DNA of 64,000 bases from CAMBDS01 sp964355675 (GTDB taxonomy: Bacteria; Electryoneota; AABM5-125-24; Hatepunaeales; Hatepunaeaceae). Location of the stretch: positions 26,741-90,740 of the forward strand of contig CAYHEC010000014.1 in the NCBI GenBank assembly GCA_964355675.1, in the 5' to 3' direction. Below the pieces are notes generated by a model that had not been told where the DNA came from, ran no database searches, and worked only from the letters and a program-made list of their open reading frames with translations. The translations under genes were made by a program, and so were the position numbers. Below are positions 25,759 through 34,683 of this stretch, piece by piece. Positions within the stretch are counted from its first letter, which is position 1; every line of letters begins with the position of its first letter.

Positions 25759-26609
25759 TCGGGTTTGCTTTTTATGAAGGATGGCGAAGTTTTCGTACTC
25801 TCGGCATCGGCGGATTATTGACGCTTGCGGCGTTGACGGTTACATTAGCGCTCGGAGCTTTGACTGCCGAGGGTTTTTTGATGCTACATAACTGGCAGAA
25901 AACAGCGCTGGAAAAATTCGAGATCGAGGCATTTTTAGTTGCGGATATAAGCGATAATGGTGCGAAGAGAGTTATCGACGAAACTGGGAAGATCGATAAA
26001 GTTATTGGAGTCAGATATATTTCCAGAGATGAAGCGGCAAAGCGCTTTAGGGAACAAGTTGGAGGGGACTTGCTTGACGTCCTCGGCTACAATCCGTTGC
26101 CACCTTCTATCATTGTAGCGCTTTCGGGCGCGATATCTCATAAAGAGGCGTGGAAGACTGTCACCAAAGCATTAGAGGAAATCGATGGGGTGGATGAGGT
26201 TGTTTATCAGGGAGATCTTCTTCAAGAGTTGGATGAATTTTACAGTCGTGCCTCAAGAACATTGGCAATGTTGATCGGCGGGGCGCTGGTTTTATCGCTG
26301 GTCTTCACCGGTCTGACAGTTGCCGCGGCGATACGATCTCGCCATGAGTTCATTCAAATTGTGCTTATGTGCGGAGGATCGAGGATTATGGCGCGAGGAC
26401 CTTTTATTGCTTTGGGTGGCTACTACGGAGCTGTTGCGGGAGTAACGGGTGGAGTTCTTACGGCGGTGATACTATGGCTCGCCACGTTGGGGTGGGAACT
26501 GGACGCCAGATTGCCACTCGAGTGGGCGCCTTTGATGGTAGGCGCTGGAGTGATAATTGGTGGCGTGACCGCTGGCTGGGTTGCTGGACAAAAAATTAGA
26601 ACGGTCTGA
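25755..26609 (+). CDS. ftsX: Cell division protein FtsX
   Basis: A 284-residue FtsX/MacB-type permease-like protein with an N-terminal membrane helix (about 17-40, GGLLTLAALTVTLALGAL), a periplasmic domain (about 50-160, including IEAFLVADISDNGAKRVID and the typical YISRDEAAKRFREQVGGDLLDVLGYNPLPPSI spread), and three more helices at about 175-195, 220-245 and 255-275. The periplasmic domain normally recruits EnvC-like or NlpC-type factors. It is the second gene of ftsEX and ends three bases before the next gene. Confidence 0.92.
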   Translation: MIGFAFYEGWRSFRTLGIGGLLTLAALTVTLALGALTAEGFLMLHNWQKTALEKFEIEAFLVADISDNGAKRVIDETGKIDKVIGVRYISRDEAAKRFREQVGGDLLDVLGYNPLPPSIIVALSGAISHKEAWKTVTKALEEIDGVDEVVYQGDLLQELDEFYSRASRTLAMLIGGALVLSLVFTGLTVAAAIRSRHEFIQIVLMCGGSRIMARGPFIALGGYYGAVAGVTGGVLTAVILWLATLGWELDARLPLEWAPLMVGAGVIIGGVTAGWVAGQKIRTV

Positions 26610-26612
26610 TCG

Positions 26613-26969
26613 ATGCTCCAATATCGCCTGATTTATGATGATCGATGCGGGCTTTGCCGAGCATGGGTGGCGTGGGTAAAGGCACGAGATCGAAATAATC
26701 TTATTATTCCCGAGCCATGCTCCGAGACCTTCGAAAAGGACGATACAAGGGATAGATGTTGTGATGAAGTTAAGCTTGTCACCCCGAATGATTTTCAGTA
26801 CGGGGGAGGACGGGCTATTCCGGAAATATTGAAATGTCTGCCCTGGTACCGTGTGATTGGAAGCGTCCTGAGTTGGGGGATCATGCGAATTCCATTGGAT
26901 TGGGGGTATAGGGTACTGGCGCAAAAGAGACTCTTTGTCAGTGCAATGCTTGGAAAAAGAAGGGATTAG
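26613..26969 (+). CDS. DCC family thiol-disulfide oxidoreductase-like protein (DUF393)
   Basis: A 118-residue protein with the DXXCXXC signature YDDRCGLCRAWVAWV (about residues 8-22), a central RAIPEILKCLPWY and C-terminal hydrophobic helices. These match the DCC/DUF393 family, small thioredoxin-fold proteins of unproven function. It directly follows ftsX and is probably cotranscribed. A second CC pair (DRCCDE near 50) is not typical of the family. Confidence 0.75.
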   Translation: MLQYRLIYDDRCGLCRAWVAWVKARDRNNLIIPEPCSETFEKDDTRDRCCDEVKLVTPNDFQYGGGRAIPEILKCLPWYRVIGSVLSWGIMRIPLDWGYRVLAQKRLFVSAMLGKRRD

Positions 26970-27008
26970 GAATTTCTAAGTGGCGTAGAATTATGGTGAA
27001 TTCACTTA

Positions 27009-27117
27009 GAGGGCGGCTTTTCTTATCAAGCAGACAACAGGGCGGACAAGAGTGTCCGCCCTCCAAGAGCAAAAGTACTAACAGCGCTAAGGGCGGACTG
27101 AAAGTCCGCCCTCCAAG
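27009..27117. repeat. Three GGGCGGAC-family elements between the DCC gene and the PilB-like gene
   Basis: A half element GAGGGCGGCTTTTC (27009-27022), a palindrome AGGGCGGACA-AGAG-TGTCCGCCCT (27039-27064) and GGGCGGACT-GAA-AGTCCGCCC (27091-27111), each full copy followed by CCAAG. Confidence 0.85.
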
Positions 27118-27243
27118 GGCGTATGTTTTCAGTGCCCAATAAATCAACTTGTCCCCTTAGTATTTACGTCTTTCCGTCATACCTGCTTGCTAAATCCTTC
27201 CGCGCTCGCTAATTTAACTTATTCGATTATCTTGGAGGCCATT

Positions 27244-28923
27244 ATGGAACTGAACAAGGGCGCATCAAGCGCCATTACCAGCGATTCCCGTCCGCTTGGT
27301 GAAATATTGCTTGAAGCCGGGCTGATTTCTGCCGAACAGCTTTCACTTTCACTTGATGAACAGCAAAGTCATCCAGCATACCTCGGCCAAATACTGATGC
27401 GTCACCATTGGATAAATGAGCGGGACTTGCTCCGTCATCTTTCCGTTCAGCGCGGCGTCGAATTCATCGAAGTTCGAGATCGGGATATTCCATCGGATGT
27501 CGTCGATCGATTTCCACAGGATGTAGCGCTCCAACTCTCGGTTCTTCCCATCTCGTATCAGGACGGCGTACTACGCGTCGCTATGGAGGACCCGTTCAAT
27601 GAACGACTTCTCAACATGGTAATGCAAAGCGTCCCGGAACCGTTGAAGCCAGCTTTTTCCACCCGCAACGACCTGCATTATGCGATCAATCGCGCCTATA
27701 ACAACCTTGTTCGTTCTAATCCATTGGTGAGAGACTATTTCGACGGTTTCGCCTACCTGCTCGAACAAGGCGAATTCGATACGAATAGACTGATCGACCT
27801 TAGTCTTGCACTTGCCCATTTGCTCGGATCATCCGACGTGCATTTCTTTTTCGGTGTTAGTGATTTGAGGATACTGCTTCGAATCGATGGAACGCTCCAT
27901 AGTATTCCTTTGCCCACGAGGCGTATTCGTGCCGAACAAATTATCCAGCTTCGCAATACACTCAAACTGAGATGTGGTATCGACGCGTCGCGGAGAGGTA
28001 CTTTTCAGGAGGGCAGACTTGAGCTTGAAATGGAACAGGGCAGAATCATTGCCTCGGTCTCGATAGTTCCATTGATCGATGGCGAAAAGGCAGTTCTCCA
28101 CTTGAGCGGAAGACTCGAATTTCGCGACTTCGATCACCTTGGGCTTGCCAACTCTGAGCGAGCTAAAATTCTTCCGTTTTTAATGAGATCGAGCGGACTG
28201 ATAATAGTTTCTGGGGCCGCTGGGTCTGGCAAAACCACGTCGCTTTATGCTCTTCTCGAGAAAATCCCTTCAGTTTCCCGGAACATTATCACGATTGAAA
28301 ACCCCGTTGAGGCGAAATTACCTTTCGCTTCTCAAATACAACTCGACAACGAGAAGGGTTTTACTGCTGAAGTGGCCGTCTCATCACTATTGCGCCAAGA
28401 CCCTGATGTGGTTATGATTGGTGAGTTGATCGACAAAGAAGCGGCCTCAATGGCAGTCGAGAGCGCCATGACCGGACATTTGGTGCTAACCTCGCTTAAC
28501 ATGGAGAGCGCGGCGTGGGTGATATTACATCTGTTGAATATTGGAGTCAATGCACTTTCGTTGGCGAGCGCACTCAAGTTGATTATTGCCCAAAGACTTG
28601 TTCCTCGAATATGCCGGGATTGCCGATTGCCTCATCCTAACGAGGCGGAGATGATCAACCTATTAAATTTACAAGCCAATTCCAAACTATTCAGTAGTGT
28701 TGGTTGTGCGAAATGTTATTTCTCGGGAAAGAGCGGTAGGGTAGCGATTTTTGAGACGATCTTTATAACGGATGCTCTCCGCGATTTGATCACTTCAAAG
28801 CCATTAATCTCAGAGCTCGCCGTCCATTCGAAGGGAGCCGGAGCGAAATCTTTCCGTGAAGACGCCCTGGAGAAGTGCCTCGCCGGGCTGATCGCGCCAG
28901 AGGATGTGCTGGCGGTGATGTGA
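27244..28923 (+). CDS. Orphan PilB/GspE-type secretion ATPase
   Basis: A 559-residue AAA+ ATPase. An N-terminal MshEN-like domain (RPLGEILLEAGLISAEQL, residues about 15-32) is followed by a linker and the ATPase core with Walker A GAAGSGKTT (about 325-333), Asp box VMIGELIDKEAA and His box MTGHLVLTSLN. The C-terminal tetracysteine zinc motif is CRDC...CAKC near 458-500. The Walker B region reads GEL(I)D, and catalytic RD.ET is replaced by IGELIDKE, a notable divergence from the usual GE.RD.ET. ATG 27244 follows GGAGG. Such ATPases drive type IV pilus or type II secretion, but no partner genes are in the window. Confidence 0.85.
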   Translation: MELNKGASSAITSDSRPLGEILLEAGLISAEQLSLSLDEQQSHPAYLGQILMRHHWINERDLLRHLSVQRGVEFIEVRDRDIPSDVVDRFPQDVALQLSVLPISYQDGVLRVAMEDPFNERLLNMVMQSVPEPLKPAFSTRNDLHYAINRAYNNLVRSNPLVRDYFDGFAYLLEQGEFDTNRLIDLSLALAHLLGSSDVHFFFGVSDLRILLRIDGTLHSIPLPTRRIRAEQIIQLRNTLKLRCGIDASRRGTFQEGRLELEMEQGRIIASVSIVPLIDGEKAVLHLSGRLEFRDFDHLGLANSERAKILPFLMRSSGLIIVSGAAGSGKTTSLYALLEKIPSVSRNIITIENPVEAKLPFASQIQLDNEKGFTAEVAVSSLLRQDPDVVMIGELIDKEAASMAVESAMTGHLVLTSLNMESAAWVILHLLNIGVNALSLASALKLIIAQRLVPRICRDCRLPHPNEAEMINLLNLQANSKLFSSVGCAKCYFSGKSGRVAIFETIFITDALRDLITSKPLISELAVHSKGAGAKSFREDALEKCLAGLIAPEDVLAVM

Positions 28924-28927
28924 GAGT

Positions 28928-29192
28928 GGTCGATGGTCAATGGTCGATGGTCGATGCTGATCTGTACAGGCAAATTTATTCGCCCGATAAAGACGGCGAT
29001 TGAAATCGCCGGTACTGGTGCGGTTTAGAGGACAAACTGAAGTTTGAACTCTGAACTCAGGTCCGCCCAGCAAAGCTGTGCGGCTACACGCGGCTGGGGT
29101 TTGCTGTCAACCCCAGAGGGTTGACAGCTTGCTGGGAAGCTGTGCGGCTACAAGCAATATTAATTTGCTACCGACCACGGCGGGTCGGTAGC
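28928..29192. repeat. Heptamer array and several palindromes before the exporter operon
   Basis: Right after the PilB-like stop come four 7-bp units GGTC(G/A)AT (about 28930-28957). Then GGCGATT-G-AAATCGCC (about 28993), the AGCAAAGCTGTGCGGCTACACGC word near 29062, GCTGTCAACCC-CAGA-GGGTTGACAGC (29103-29128) and GCTACCGACC-ACGGCG-GGTCGGTAGC (29167-29192). No gene is visible in this 287-base gap. Confidence 0.85.
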
Positions 29193-29210
29193 GGAAAACC
29201 GGTCTTATAA

Positions 29211-30104
29211 ATGCAATCTTCTCAACACCAAAAATACTTTCGCATCTTCGCCCTGATGAGTCTTGCGCTCATGGGTGGCTGTGGAGAAAAAAGCCGTCCG
29301 AATCCGTCCGGAACGCTCGAAGCAATCGAGATCGAAATCGCTTCCACAATCGGAGGGCGAGTGATTAAAGCCTCAGCTCAGCTCGGAAGTAAGGTCATGA
29401 GTGGCGACACGCTTGTTGTCCTTGACACCGACCTAATCCGGCTTCAACGTGCCCAAGTCGAGAGTGGGCTGGGTTCAATTGCCGCTCAGCGCACTGTCCT
29501 CGCCGACGGTATCTCACAAGCTGAGCGCAACCTCGAGTACCTCGATCTGCAACTTGGCCGCATCGCTGAACTGCTTAAATCAGGCTCAATTCAGCAACAA
29601 CAGCTCGACGAATTCACCACCCGTCGCGACGTCGCCAAAGATCAAGTTTCCGCAGTCAAGCACCAGCTCGCGGCGCTCGACTCTGAAGAGACAAAGCTAA
29701 GCGCTACGCTCGCTGTTTTTGACCGACAGCTTCAAGAAGGCATCATCCTGTCGCCTTTGGATGGGGAAGTGATTCTGCGCTCCATCGAGCCGGGTGAAGT
29801 AGCTACTCCCGGCAAAGTATTATTCCGTCTGGCAAACCTTGAGCGGATGGAGCTTCGCATCTTTATCGGAGCGCCCGATCTGGACAGAGTGAAAGTTGGA
29901 TCGACGTCACCGGTTTTGATCGACGCCCTGCCTGGACAGAAGTTCACAGGGATTATTACCTGGGTCAGTTCCGAAGCCGAATTCACACCAAAGAACGCCC
30001 AGACTAAAGACGCGCGCTTGCAACTGGTCTATGCCGTCAAGATCGCCATCGACAACCGGGAGGGATTGTTGCGCATCGGTATGCCAGCAGAGGCGGGGCT
30101 GTGA
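29211..30104 (+). CDS. HlyD/YbhG-type membrane fusion lipoprotein
   Basis: A 297-residue periplasmic adaptor. A lipoprotein signal ends at LMGGCGEKS (lipobox Cys about residue 24). A biotinyl-lipoyl half (SGTLEAIEIEIASTIGGRVIKA), a long alpha hairpin (about 75-180, rich in Gln/Leu), the second lipoyl half (ILSPLDGEVILRSIEPGEVATPG) and a beta-barrel follow. It begins a five-gene set with two ATPases and two permeases, matching the ybhGFSR arrangement. These systems export drugs or other hydrophobic compounds, and the substrate here is unknown. No outer-membrane TolC is present nearby. Confidence 0.85.
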   Translation: MQSSQHQKYFRIFALMSLALMGGCGEKSRPNPSGTLEAIEIEIASTIGGRVIKASAQLGSKVMSGDTLVVLDTDLIRLQRAQVESGLGSIAAQRTVLADGISQAERNLEYLDLQLGRIAELLKSGSIQQQQLDEFTTRRDVAKDQVSAVKHQLAALDSEETKLSATLAVFDRQLQEGIILSPLDGEVILRSIEPGEVATPGKVLFRLANLERMELRIFIGAPDLDRVKVGSTSPVLIDALPGQKFTGIITWVSSEAEFTPKNAQTKDARLQLVYAVKIAIDNREGLLRIGMPAEAGL

Positions 30105-30158
30105 ATATATTTGAAGCAATTGATTTTGTACGCTAATGCAGAAAACAAATAATCGCAT

Positions 30159-30180
30159 TGCTGACCGCGGCGGGTCGGCA
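30159..30180. repeat. TGCTGACC-GCGGCG-GGTCGGCA palindrome
   Basis: A member of the (C/G)CCGACC...GGTCGGC family, located between the membrane fusion gene and the first ATPase gene, 15 bases before the latter. Confidence 0.85.
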
Positions 30181-30194
30181 GTGGATTCTTCAAG

Positions 30195-31175
30195 GTGACC
30201 TTCGCCGTTCAAATAGAGAACTTCACTCGCTCCTACGGAGACGTTCAGGCAGCCAAAGAGTTGACTTTTTCGGTCAGGGAGGGCGAATTATTCGGCTTAA
30301 TCGGCCCTGATGGTGCGGGTAAAACCACAACGATGCGAGCATTATGCGGGCTCATCACGCGGGACAGCGGCACAATGTCGATCTTCGGGATCGATCCGGA
30401 AGGATACCCTCGCAAAGTTCGTGAGTTAATCGGCTACATGCCTCAACGGTTCAGCCTCTATCCCGACCTGACCGTCGCTGAAAATTTGCGTTTCTTCGCC
30501 GATCTTTATCTTGTGCCGACGGATGAACGCCAACGCCGCGAGGAACGGCTCATGCGATTCTCCCGACTTGGTCCCTTTCGCGACCGACGAGCCTTGCAAT
30601 TATCCGGCGGAATGAAGCAAAAGCTCGCCCTCTCCTGTACCCTGATTCATACTCCCAGACTGCTGATACTTGACGAACCGACCACAGGCGTCGATCCGGT
30701 CAGCCGGCGGGAATTCTGGTCAATACTGAAAGAACTGTCTGCGGAGGGCATCTCAATTGTCGTTTCAACGCCCTACATGGACGAGGCTCTTCTTTGCGAC
30801 CGGACAGCGCTGATGCACAAAGGAAAAACGTTAGTGGTCGGGACTCCATCACAGATCACTGAGCTTTATCCCCACATCCTCATCGAGGCAACGGCTGAGA
30901 ATCTTCAGGATATCCGACAGAAGTTGATCGCCTCAGGAATTGACTCAAATCATTTACATCGATTTGGCGGCAGACTCCATATCGCCTGCAACAATCCCGG
31001 GGAGGCTGAACGAGTATCCACGTTAGTACGAGAGGCTGGCGGACAAGCGTCAAGGGCGTCGCCATCCATCGAAGACACTTTTGTGGCAATAGTCGGTAAG
31101 CTTGATGATGAAAACCGCGCAGTGGGGCGGACAACTGTCCGCCCCACTGATGACCAAATGGCTTCCTTGCCGTAA
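30195..31175 (+). CDS. ABC exporter ATPase, N-half of YbhF type, palindrome-derived C-terminus
   Basis: A 326-residue ATP-binding protein: Walker A GPDGAGKTT (about 37-45), signature LSGGMKQKLALSC (about 136-148), Walker B LLILDEPTTGVDP (about 156-168). The domain ends normally at SIEDTFVAIVGKL, after which the palindrome 31121-31148 supplies VGRTTVRPT. The stop codon TAA (31173-31175) itself lies in a second 28-bp palindrome. E. coli YbhF is one protein with two ABC domains. Here the next gene carries the second domain in the same reading frame, so this looks like a split ybhF. The start is GTG 30195 with only a weak ribosome binding site. Confidence 0.85.
   Translation: MTFAVQIENFTRSYGDVQAAKELTFSVREGELFGLIGPDGAGKTTTMRALCGLITRDSGTMSIFGIDPEGYPRKVRELIGYMPQRFSLYPDLTVAENLRFFADLYLVPTDERQRREERLMRFSRLGPFRDRRALQLSGGMKQKLALSCTLIHTPRLLILDEPTTGVDPVSRREFWSILKELSAEGISIVVSTPYMDEALLCDRTALMHKGKTLVVGTPSQITELYPHILIEATAENLQDIRQKLIASGIDSNHLHRFGGRLHIACNNPGEAERVSTLVREAGGQASRASPSIEDTFVAIVGKLDDENRAVGRTTVRPTDDQMASLP
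31121..31148. repeat. 28-bp palindrome forming the tail of an ABC ATPase gene
   Basis: AGTGGGGCGGACA-AC-TGTCCGCCCCACT, symmetric apart from the two central bases. It is translated as VGRTTVRPT in the same phase as in murB. Confidence 0.95.
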
Positions 31176-31244
31176 GGTGTCCTCACCTTGCGGCGATATT
31201 GACTTTCACAATTACTTGTCGCAGGGTGAGGACACCCTGCGACA
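31168..31244. repeat. Two 28-bp palindromes between the two ATPase genes
   Basis: TGCCGTAAGGTG-TCCT-CACCTTGCGGCG (31168-31195, two arm mismatches, contains the upstream gene's TAA stop) and TGTCGCAGGGTG-AGGA-CACCCTGCGACA (31217-31244, perfect arms). Both have 12-bp arms and 4-base loops. Confidence 0.9.
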
Positions 31245-31262
31245 CCGAACAGCCTCCCATCA

Positions 31263-32036
31263 ATGACTCTAACTCAAAATGAGCTTTCTGGTAAATCTGA
31301 CTCAGCAGTCGTCGCACGAAATCTGACGAGACGATTCGGGAAATTCATAGCCGTCGATAACCTCGACCTGAATGTCGAACGCAAGGAGATATTTGGGTTT
31401 CTCGGGGCGAACGGAGCCGGCAAAACGACTGCTATCCGAATGTTCTGTGGTTTGTTAAAACCGAGTTCAGGCGAAGCATGGATCGATGGCTTGCCTATCA
31501 GCAGTGATTCGGAAAAAATCAAAGGTCGAATTGGCTACATGAGCCAGCGTTTCAGTCTTTACGATGATTTGCTGATCGAAGAAAATGTTAATTTTTTTGG
31601 AGGAGTTTACGGCTTAAGCCGAAAAGAGATCGAATATCAGAAGGCTGAGCAATTCGAACGACTTGGTCTTGCTGATCAGAAGAGAACCTTAACGCGAGAT
31701 TTGCCTTTGGGCTTTAAGCAACGTCTTGCCCTTGCTTGTGCGATGTTGCACCGGCCGAAGCTTCTTTTCCTTGACGAACCGACTGGCGGAGTCGATCCCA
31801 TTGCACGGCGTGAATTCTGGAATGTGATTTATGAGACCGCCGAGGCAGGGGCAACAGTTTTCGTAACAACTCATTATATGGATGAAGCTGAATACTGTGG
31901 CCGGATTTCGATTATGAAGGATGGGAAGATTATCGCCATCGGAGCCCCTGCAGAACTCAAGCGACTACACGGCGTTCCGACAATGGAGGGGCTGTTCTTG
32001 AAACTGGTTGGACAAAGCGGAGTCACCAACGAGTGA
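31263..32036 (+). CDS. ABC exporter ATPase, C-half of YbhF type
   Basis: A 257-residue ATP-binding protein: Walker A GANGAGKTT (about 48-56), YMSQRFSLYDDL Q-loop, Walker B KLLFLDEPTGGVDP (about 166-179), H-loop TTHYMDEAEYCGRI. The signature region reads LPLGFKQRLALAC in place of LSGGM.Q, the asymmetric signature commonly seen in the second ABC domain of YbhF-like proteins. It lies 87 bases (29 codons) after, and in frame with, the first ATPase gene, and overlaps the following permease by four bases. Confidence 0.87.
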   Translation: MTLTQNELSGKSDSAVVARNLTRRFGKFIAVDNLDLNVERKEIFGFLGANGAGKTTAIRMFCGLLKPSSGEAWIDGLPISSDSEKIKGRIGYMSQRFSLYDDLLIEENVNFFGGVYGLSRKEIEYQKAEQFERLGLADQKRTLTRDLPLGFKQRLALACAMLHRPKLLFLDEPTGGVDPIARREFWNVIYETAEAGATVFVTTHYMDEAEYCGRISIMKDGKIIAIGAPAELKRLHGVPTMEGLFLKLVGQSGVTNE

Positions 32037-33139
32037 AACGCATCCTCGCAGTCGCTCGCAAAGAGACGCTCCATATCATGCGAGACCCTCGCAGTCTTGC
32101 GGTGGCCATCGCCATGCCGCTGATGATGGTGGTGCTTTATGGCTATGCCCTCGATATGGAACTGAGAAGGCTTACGGTTGCAGTCCTCGATCAGGATCAC
32201 TCCACGGCTTCGTTCGATCTACAACGCGAAATGACATCGAGTAACTTCATCGTTCCGGTTGAGGCATTAATCAACCGAAACGAGATTGAAACCGGCTTCC
32301 GGCAAGGACGGTTCCGGGCCGTAGTGATTATTCCGAAAGGGTACAGCGTCAAGCTTGCAAATCGTTTGGAATCACCAGTCCAGATTCTCGTCGATGGAGC
32401 GGATGGCTCGACTGCGGCGGTGGTCGATAACTATATCCAAGCTGTAATTGCGCGTTTCAACCGAAGACTGGCGAACGAAGCATTCGGGATAAAATCGCTT
32501 CCAATTGAGCCTCAAACGCGAGTACTATTCAACCCGCAGTTGGTCAGCGCTCATTTTGTAGTTCCGGGGCTTGTTGCGTTGGTTCTTGTGATGATCTGCG
32601 CGCTGTTAACCTCACTCGCCATTGCCCGCGAACGTGAGACCGGCACGCTCGAACAGATCCTCACTACTCCGGTTGCTCCATCGCAGGTAATCCTTGGGAA
32701 GGTAATTCCCTATATCGCTCTGGGAGCCATCGATGCTACGCTGATACTCGCCACTGGCAGGTTCATCTTCGGAGTTCCGATGAACGGCTCCTGGTGGGTG
32801 CTGTCGGCCTACACGCTTTTGTACATCATAATCTCGTTAGCGCTTGGATTGCTGATTTCAACCTTCGCCAGGACTCAGCAAGTTGCAATGATCGCGGCGT
32901 TGATGGGAACGATGTTGCCCACGCTACTTTTGTCAGGATTCATGTTCTCGATCTCCAGCATGCCGTGGGTGCTTCAACAAGTGAGTCGTTTTATCCCGGC
33001 AACTTACTATCTGCGGATCATTCGGGGAGTCATGTTGAAAGGACAACTTTGGTTCCCCCATGAGGCAGGGATTCTCGCTTTTCTTTCTGTATTAATATTG
33101 ACAGTTGCCATCGTACGTTTCAAGGAGCGGTTGGAATAG
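32033..33139 (+). CDS. ABC-2 type permease (YbhS/YbhR-like), first copy
   Basis: A 368-residue membrane protein with an N-terminal helix (about 20-40), a large extracytoplasmic domain (about 45-175) and five or six helices from about 178 to the end. It has the family motifs ARERETGTLEQILTTPV near 198 and FIPATYYLRIIRGVMLKG near 322. It is an ABC2_membrane_3-type exporter subunit, probably forming a heterodimer with the product at 33426-34553. The start overlaps the ATPase stop (GTGAAACGC context). Confidence 0.87.
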   Translation: MKRILAVARKETLHIMRDPRSLAVAIAMPLMMVVLYGYALDMELRRLTVAVLDQDHSTASFDLQREMTSSNFIVPVEALINRNEIETGFRQGRFRAVVIIPKGYSVKLANRLESPVQILVDGADGSTAAVVDNYIQAVIARFNRRLANEAFGIKSLPIEPQTRVLFNPQLVSAHFVVPGLVALVLVMICALLTSLAIARERETGTLEQILTTPVAPSQVILGKVIPYIALGAIDATLILATGRFIFGVPMNGSWWVLSAYTLLYIIISLALGLLISTFARTQQVAMIAALMGTMLPTLLLSGFMFSISSMPWVLQQVSRFIPATYYLRIIRGVMLKGQLWFPHEAGILAFLSVLILTVAIVRFKERLE

Positions 33140-33222
33140 ATGTCAAAGGACATAAATTTGTAGCGTTAAGACAGGCGAGCTGTGCTCGGCGAGTGCAATT
33201 CAGGTAACTCCCGCCCAGCAAA

Positions 33223-33391
33223 GCTGTGCGGGCTACACACGCTTAGGAGTTTCGAATGCTGTGCGGGCTACACGCCCTTAGGGATTTCGAAGCTGTGCGG
33301 GCTACACGCCCTTAGGGATTTCGAAGCTGTGCGGGTTACACACGCTTAGGCGTTTCGAATGCTGTGCGGGCTACACGCGCTTAGGCGTTTA
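33223..33391 (+). repeat. Five copies of a 34-35-bp GCTGTGCGGGCTACACGC unit
   Basis: Copies start at 33223, 33258, 33292, 33326 and 33361, each continuing CCTTAGG(G/A/C)(A/G)TTTCGA. The first copy is preceded by CGCCCAGCAAA, the full element seen at 7641. It lies between the two permease genes. Confidence 0.88.
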
Positions 33392-33425
33392 GTCAGTAGC
33401 CTCGAGAAATAGTACGAAAAATTTT

Positions 33426-34553
33426 ATGCGACCAATACTCTATCTCGTTCAAAAAGAATTTCATCAGATTCTCCGTGACAAAGCCATGCTACGGATGATA
33501 ATTGTTGTGCCTATCATTCAACTTTTCATCTTTGCCTATGCAGTGACAACCGACTTGAAAAACGTCCGTTTGGCGTTTATTGATTCCGACCGTACATTTG
33601 AGAGTCGTCGGCTGATCGACGCCTTTTTCACATCAGGATATTTTACGTCTGTCGGAATGGTCGAAAATCCTTCCGAATTAATGAGTATGTTCATGAAAGG
33701 CGAAGTTGATATAACGCTGAACATCCCTAAAGACTATGCAGAATGTATCGCAAGAGGGGAAAGCGCCGAGGTAGGATTGATGGTTGACGGCCAGAATTCC
33801 AGCCTGTCTGGAATGGCCAGGGGTTATGCTGAAGCGATCATAAGGACAGAAGCGGCAAAAATCCTCGACGAGATGCGACTCGAGCACCCCGAGCTTGAAA
33901 TGAGAATGCACCGCATCGTTCCGGTTTCACGGTACTATTACAATCCCGAACTCGAAAGTAGGAGGTACATGGTTCCGGGAATTGTGGTGCTGTTGATTAC
34001 AATAATATCAGGAATGTTGACCGGTATGGCGGTAGTCAAGGAGAAGGAACTTGGAACACTTGAACAACTTATGGTGACTCCCATCTCGCCGATTCAGTTT
34101 ATTGCGGGGAAGACCATTCCCTTCATCATCCTTGCCTTCTTCGAACTGACCTTCGCCGCGTCCATCGCCATATTCTACTTCAAGATACCATTCGAGGGAT
34201 CGGTATGGCTGTTAGTCTCGGCGTCGTTACTTTATTTGATGGTGACACTCGGAATGGGCTTGCTCGCCTCTACCATTTCACACACACAACAGCAGGCGAT
34301 GTTTGCCGTTTGGTTCGTTCTTATCTTTGGAATACTGATGAGTGGTTTTTTCTATCCAGTTGAGAACATGCCGCGAGCGATTTATTTATTGACTTATCTA
34401 AACCCATTAAGACACTTCATGGAAATAATCAGAGGGATTTTCTTAAAAGGAGTGACTTTACGCGATATACTGCCTCAAATGGGTATGCTTCTGGGATTGG
34501 GGACGATTATATTCGGAGTGGCAGTATTGAAGTTCAGTAAGGTGAATAAGTAG
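33426..34553 (+). CDS. ABC-2 type permease (YbhR-like), second copy
   Basis: A 375-residue membrane protein with the same architecture as the preceding permease: QKEFHQILRDKAMLRMI at the start, an external domain (about 45-175), then helices with VVKEKELGTLEQLMVTPI near 203 and LTYLNPLRHFMEIIRGIFLKG near 325. It should pair with the first permease in one exporter. The 286-base gap full of repeats between the two permeases is odd for an operon and may make this gene's expression depend on read-through. Confidence 0.87.
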   Translation: MRPILYLVQKEFHQILRDKAMLRMIIVVPIIQLFIFAYAVTTDLKNVRLAFIDSDRTFESRRLIDAFFTSGYFTSVGMVENPSELMSMFMKGEVDITLNIPKDYAECIARGESAEVGLMVDGQNSSLSGMARGYAEAIIRTEAAKILDEMRLEHPELEMRMHRIVPVSRYYYNPELESRRYMVPGIVVLLITIISGMLTGMAVVKEKELGTLEQLMVTPISPIQFIAGKTIPFIILAFFELTFAASIAIFYFKIPFEGSVWLLVSASLLYLMVTLGMGLLASTISHTQQQAMFAVWFVLIFGILMSGFFYPVENMPRAIYLLTYLNPLRHFMEIIRGIFLKGVTLRDILPQMGMLLGLGTIIFGVAVLKFSKVNK

Positions 34554-34611
34554 TGTGTTCAGGCGGCAGATTTGTTACACCGCACGCAAAGCAAAGAAGT
34601 GGATTAAAGGA

Positions 34612-34647
34612 GAAGCACTCCCTCATTGCTGAGCGAGTGCTTCTTTT
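34612..34647 (+). terminator. Rho-independent terminator of the exporter operon
   Basis: GAAGCACTC (34612-34620) pairs with GAGTGCTTC (34635-34643), followed by TTTTA. Located between convergent genes. Confidence 0.85.
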
Positions 34648-34683
34648 ATGTTAAGCCCCTTGCGGGGACGAGATGGTATGCGG

